From contig NZ_JABFAO010000009.1 of the NCBI RefSeq assembly GCF_017168235.1, forward strand, positions 124,001 to 188,000: 64,000 nucleotides of DNA, given 5' to 3'. The stretch is from Rhodococcus sp. KRD197. Its GTDB lineage: Bacteria > Actinomycetota > Actinomycetes > Mycobacteriales > Mycobacteriaceae. Below, piece by piece: positions 61,747-64,000 of the stretch. How positions within the stretch are numbered: the first letter of the stretch is position 1; each line of letters starts with the position of its first letter. The notes under the pieces were generated by a model. That model saw only the letters and a list, made by a program, of their open reading frames with translations, had not been told where the DNA came from and ran no database searches. A program made the position numbers and the translations under genes.

Positions 61747-62593
61747 CCGCGAATACCATGAACACTATTGCGACGATGGCAAGCACGACGACTTGGCCGA
61801 CTGCGGCGTTTGGGTCCGAGCGGGCGACCATGACTGCACCCATAGCCGCCACGGACGGTGGAACCAATGCGAACCAGCCGAGCACTGCGTACAGCGCCTT
61901 CTGGGCAGACCGTGTTCCGCGGAAGAGTGCGACTGCAGTGATGGTGGTTGCTGGAACCACGAGACCGAGGTCGAGCAGAACGATGGACCAGAAGAATGTG
62001 CGCGCATCTGCGAATTCGGCGGGCATCGCACCGCCGAAGATGGGGCCGAGGTATCGCGACAGTATGAACGCTGCCAGCGCAAGCAGGACTACGCCGTAGA
62101 CGCGTTGTCTGGTCGGTGTCATGTCAGGCATCGAAGCAGTGTCGGTGATCGTCCAGGCCCAGACGGTGAGAACGGCACTCAACGCGAAGATACCGAGGTC
62201 GAACAGCACAACCGAGTTGAACGTCGCATATTCCGGGCCGAGCACGTATTGCACGAACATGTATGCGGTGTAGGCAGCTGGGCCGAAAGCGAGAGGGCCA
62301 GCGGCGCGGTGACCGCGCAACGCCAGCACTCCGGCGGCAATGCTCAACGGGGTGACCAGGACGAGCGTGACGAGCTCGAGGCCGATCAGCTGGTTCTGCA
62401 AGGTGGTCGAGATCGGATAGTCGATGATTCCGATACCGAGTGGCCCGAGGATCGAATTCGATACCAGCAGAACAGCGAGGACGAACATGCCGGTTGCGAA
62501 TGCGGCGTGCGCACTCGACAGCGGCGGCGGTAAACCAGTGTTGACGCTCGCCGGCGACTGATCTCCGGGTCTACCAGGTGTTTTGGGCTTCAC
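61697..62593 (-). CDS. Polytopic membrane protein, DUF998-like
   Basis: A 298-residue protein with about eight membrane helices (AAFATGMFVLAVLLVSNSIL, VVLFDLGIFALSAVLTVWAW and VVVLAIVAIVFMVFAATVF among them). The regular helix pairs recall DUF998-type proteins, though the name is tentative. I chose GTG 62593, whose sequence overlaps the stop of the upstream membrane gene (GTGA). It is convergent with and overlaps the WXG100-like gene by 50 bases. Function is unknown. Confidence 0.6.
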   Translation of the reverse strand: MKPKTPGRPGDQSPASVNTGLPPPLSSAHAAFATGMFVLAVLLVSNSILGPLGIGIIDYPISTTLQNQLIGLELVTLVLVTPLSIAAGVLALRGHRAAGPLAFGPAAYTAYMFVQYVLGPEYATFNSVVLFDLGIFALSAVLTVWAWTITDTASMPDMTPTRQRVYGVVLLALAAFILSRYLGPIFGGAMPAEFADARTFFWSIVLLDLGLVVPATTITAVALFRGTRSAQKALYAVLGWFALVPPSVAAMGAVMVARSDPNAAVGQVVVLAIVAIVFMVFAATVFRPLLSRNRPHIA

Positions 62594-62991
62594 GGCACGC
62601 GTCCCTGTTCCGCTGCGGCAGTGTCGTCGGCCGTTCGAGTACCCCAGATGACTGCAACCCCGGTCACGAGGTAGATCACCTGCAGGAAGTGAAACGCGCG
62701 AATGGATGCGATCTCCGCGACTATCCACACAATCATGATCACCCCGGACAGAATGCTGGCCAGCTGCCAGCCTTCAATCCGTTTGACCATCGCCGATGCG
62801 GCGAACAACGAGCTACCTCCCACGATCGCGAGCAGGATTACGCCGGGGAAGTAGAGACTGCTGAAGTCTGTGTGCTCGACCCACGTGGGTTGTTCAGGGA
62901 TCATTCCAGTCATCAGTGCAATCCCGCCGACGACCGACGACACCCCGTTGAAAAGTAGCAATCCGAGAACGAATTTGCTGACTTTGTTCAT
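62590..62991 (-). CDS. Four-helix membrane protein
   Basis: A 133-residue protein with four hydrophobic helices (FVLGLLLFNGVSSVVGGIAL, LYFPGVILLAIVGGSSLFA, ASILSGVIMIVWIVAEIAS and VIYLVTGVAVIWG). The start MNKVSKFVLG has only a weak ribosome site. It is coupled to the following polytopic membrane gene by a GTGA overlap, so the two probably form a membrane pair. No family is recognised. Confidence 0.6.
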   Translation of the reverse strand: MNKVSKFVLGLLLFNGVSSVVGGIALMTGMIPEQPTWVEHTDFSSLYFPGVILLAIVGGSSLFAASAMVKRIEGWQLASILSGVIMIVWIVAEIASIRAFHFLQVIYLVTGVAVIWGTRTADDTAAAEQGRVP

Positions 62992-63339
62992 ACCTGGCAG
63001 CCTATGCCCGCGCCCGTGATTCGTCGCGTCGTCTACTCCCAAAGCGCCGCCGACTCCCCGATGAACAGGTCTACTGCATCCTTCCCAACGACCAGCGGCG
63101 GATGGTTCTTGAGCGTGCTTCCGAAGCTAGAACCGGTCAGAGTATTCGTCGCCCGTCCAATCGTGAGGGCAGTGGCGTGGCCCGACGATGCGTTCACGTA
63201 TCGAGCTACCGCGGCATGTCATGACGGACGGCGACGGATGACGTTGCCAGCTCTGCGCCAGTTGCGTCCGAAAGTCAAACGGAACCAATTGCCGGCTGTC
63301 GGCGTCTAACCTATTGATCGACGTGATCGAGGGGGTTTG
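62992..63339. other. Intergenic, no gene seen
   Basis: This is the divergent gap between the membrane-protein pair and the lipoprotein gene. A plus-strand frame at 63004-63309 has no start signal or recognisable content. Promoters for both directions should lie here but none is clear. Confidence 0.4.
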
Positions 63340-63858
63340 GTGCGTAGACGGGTGGCGACACTGGTCGCTGTGGCTACTTTGCTCGTGGGGTGCGGCGGCG
63401 GAGTCGAGGGGAGTCCGGTCGCGGCCGAGCGGTGGGATCCGTGCAGCATCACTCCCGAGGCGCTCGCAGCGACGGGCCTGGACCCGTCCTTCCAGGAGGG
63501 TTGGGGCCCAGGGATAGAGGTTCGAGATTGGAGCCTATGCATATTCCGAGGTCCAGAAGCGCAACCTTCGTACTTCTTCAACGTCAAGTCGTCCGACGTC
63601 TTCACCGTCGAAGATGCACGCGACAACGAAACCAATTTGAATGGTGTGGACGTTGAGGTTGATGGCCGTGATGCCTACCGTTTCACGACTGCCAACTCAC
63701 GATCGATCACAGACTGCAACGTCGCTGTGGACGTAGTGAATGGGGTTGTGGTCTTCACCGTCAACTCTATGGGCACGGACCCGATAGGGGCCGATCCTTG
63801 CGGTCTCGCTCAGGCACACACAACAGACTTGGCGGCACTGTTGCCGCCTGCCAAGTAG
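63340..63858 (+). CDS. DUF3558-type lipoprotein
   Basis: A 172-residue exported protein. Basic N-terminus, hydrophobic helix and lipobox (TLLVGCGGG; Cys at about residue 18) mark it for lipid attachment outside the membrane. The body has the DUF3558 features: WDPCSITPEALAATGLDPS with Cys, a second Cys in RDWSLCIFRG, and a late pair in ITDCNVAVDV and GADPCGLAQA. GTG 63340 has GAGGGG upstream. DUF3558 lipoproteins are common in mycobacteria and rhodococci and often sit in ESX-like loci. Another gene begins 11 bases later. Confidence 0.75.
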   Translation: MRRRVATLVAVATLLVGCGGGVEGSPVAAERWDPCSITPEALAATGLDPSFQEGWGPGIEVRDWSLCIFRGPEAQPSYFFNVKSSDVFTVEDARDNETNLNGVDVEVDGRDAYRFTTANSRSITDCNVAVDVVNGVVVFTVNSMGTDPIGADPCGLAQAHTTDLAALLPPAK

Positions 63859-63869
63859 AAGGATTCGAT

Positions 63870-64000
63870 GTGGCGATTCCTGAACCTCCTGTCAGCTACT
63901 GGCGGTCGCTTGCTATCGCCGCGGACAGTGGCCATCTCTTCCTGAATTCGGAAGCCGCAGCTGCCTGCAGCCTCGCATGTGATGACTACATTGCCAGGCT
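63870..64000 (+). CDS. Start of a hypothetical gene (cut by window edge)
   Basis: GTG 63870 has AAGGA 6 bases upstream and opens a frame to the window edge (43 residues). It reads VSYWRSLAIAADSGHLFLNS and then EAAAACSLACDDYIAR, a helical N-terminus of the type seen in WXG100-like or alpha-helical proteins that follow DUF3558 genes. The rest lies outside the window, so no family is named. Confidence 0.55.
   Translation, partial: MAIPEPPVSYWRSLAIAADSGHLFLNSEAAAACSLACDDYIAR

Noticed and set aside
63004-63309. 101-codon plus-strand frame
   Set aside because: No ribosome site or domain, and low coding character; treated as intergenic.
1-64000. CRISPR array, tRNA or rRNA genes
   Set aside because: No spaced direct repeats, cloverleaf or conserved rRNA segments were seen on reading both strands.

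Overview
The window is high-GC actinobacterial DNA, most likely from a Rhodococcus-type member of the Mycobacteriales. The support is codon use, GTG starts, frequent ATGA/GTGA stop-start overlaps, a DUF3558-type lipoprotein, a WXG100-like protein and a family of exported proteins with a repeated N-terminus. No rRNA, tRNA or CRISPR array was seen. Almost the whole window is accessory DNA, and the first 38.6 kb reads as a dense defence island.

Left part (1-22.5 kb). An ADP-ribosylglycohydrolase tail and a frameshifted ankyrin gene are followed by a three-gene unit: a zinc-hook SMC/RecF-like ATPase, a small HEPN-like protein and a PD-(D/E)XK nuclease. After a broken GIY-YIG gene comes a two-helicase operon (giant SF1 helicase with a Vsr-like end, then an XPB-like SF2 helicase). 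Convergent to it is a five-gene minus-strand operon: NYN protein, HTH-methyltransferase with an HsdS-like tail, then hsdM, hsdS and hsdR.

Middle part (22.5-42.9 kb). A second NYN protein is followed by remnants of a serine resolvase and of an AddA/RecB-type nuclease. Then come a nuclease-like protein paired with an OLD-family ATPase/TOPRIM nuclease in visibly AT-richer DNA, and a 2001-residue DUF4011-helicase-Vsr-DUF3320 protein (Hhe type) divergent from a HIRAN-domain protein. A GIY-YIG gene is interrupted by a 254-bp internally deleted IS3-type element whose removal restores the reading frame exactly. A broken lipoprotein gene, an ABC-2 exporter preceded by a 24-residue membrane micropeptide gene and a hairpin, and a decayed IS630-type transposase follow.

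Right part (42.7-64 kb). Small CxxC zinc-ribbon proteins and membrane-anchored paralogues lead to an adenylate-forming ligase coupled to a ThiF/E1-like enzyme. Next are two divergent operons around 53.0 kb. The minus-strand one encodes two unknown proteins and a CHAT caspase-like protease (His251/Cys350). The plus-strand one encodes a polytopic membrane protein, an 856-residue TPR protein, an unknown small protein, a membrane-anchored coiled-coil protein, an apparently frameshifted protein, a Ycf46-like AAA+ ATPase and perhaps the WXG100-like protein. This split CHAT/TPR/AAA/membrane set is the best candidate for an undescribed system. The end holds two membrane proteins, a DUF3558-type lipoprotein and the start of one more gene.

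Several genes are broken by 1-2 base changes in G runs or GC repeats, so real decay and consensus errors should be told apart before calling them dead.
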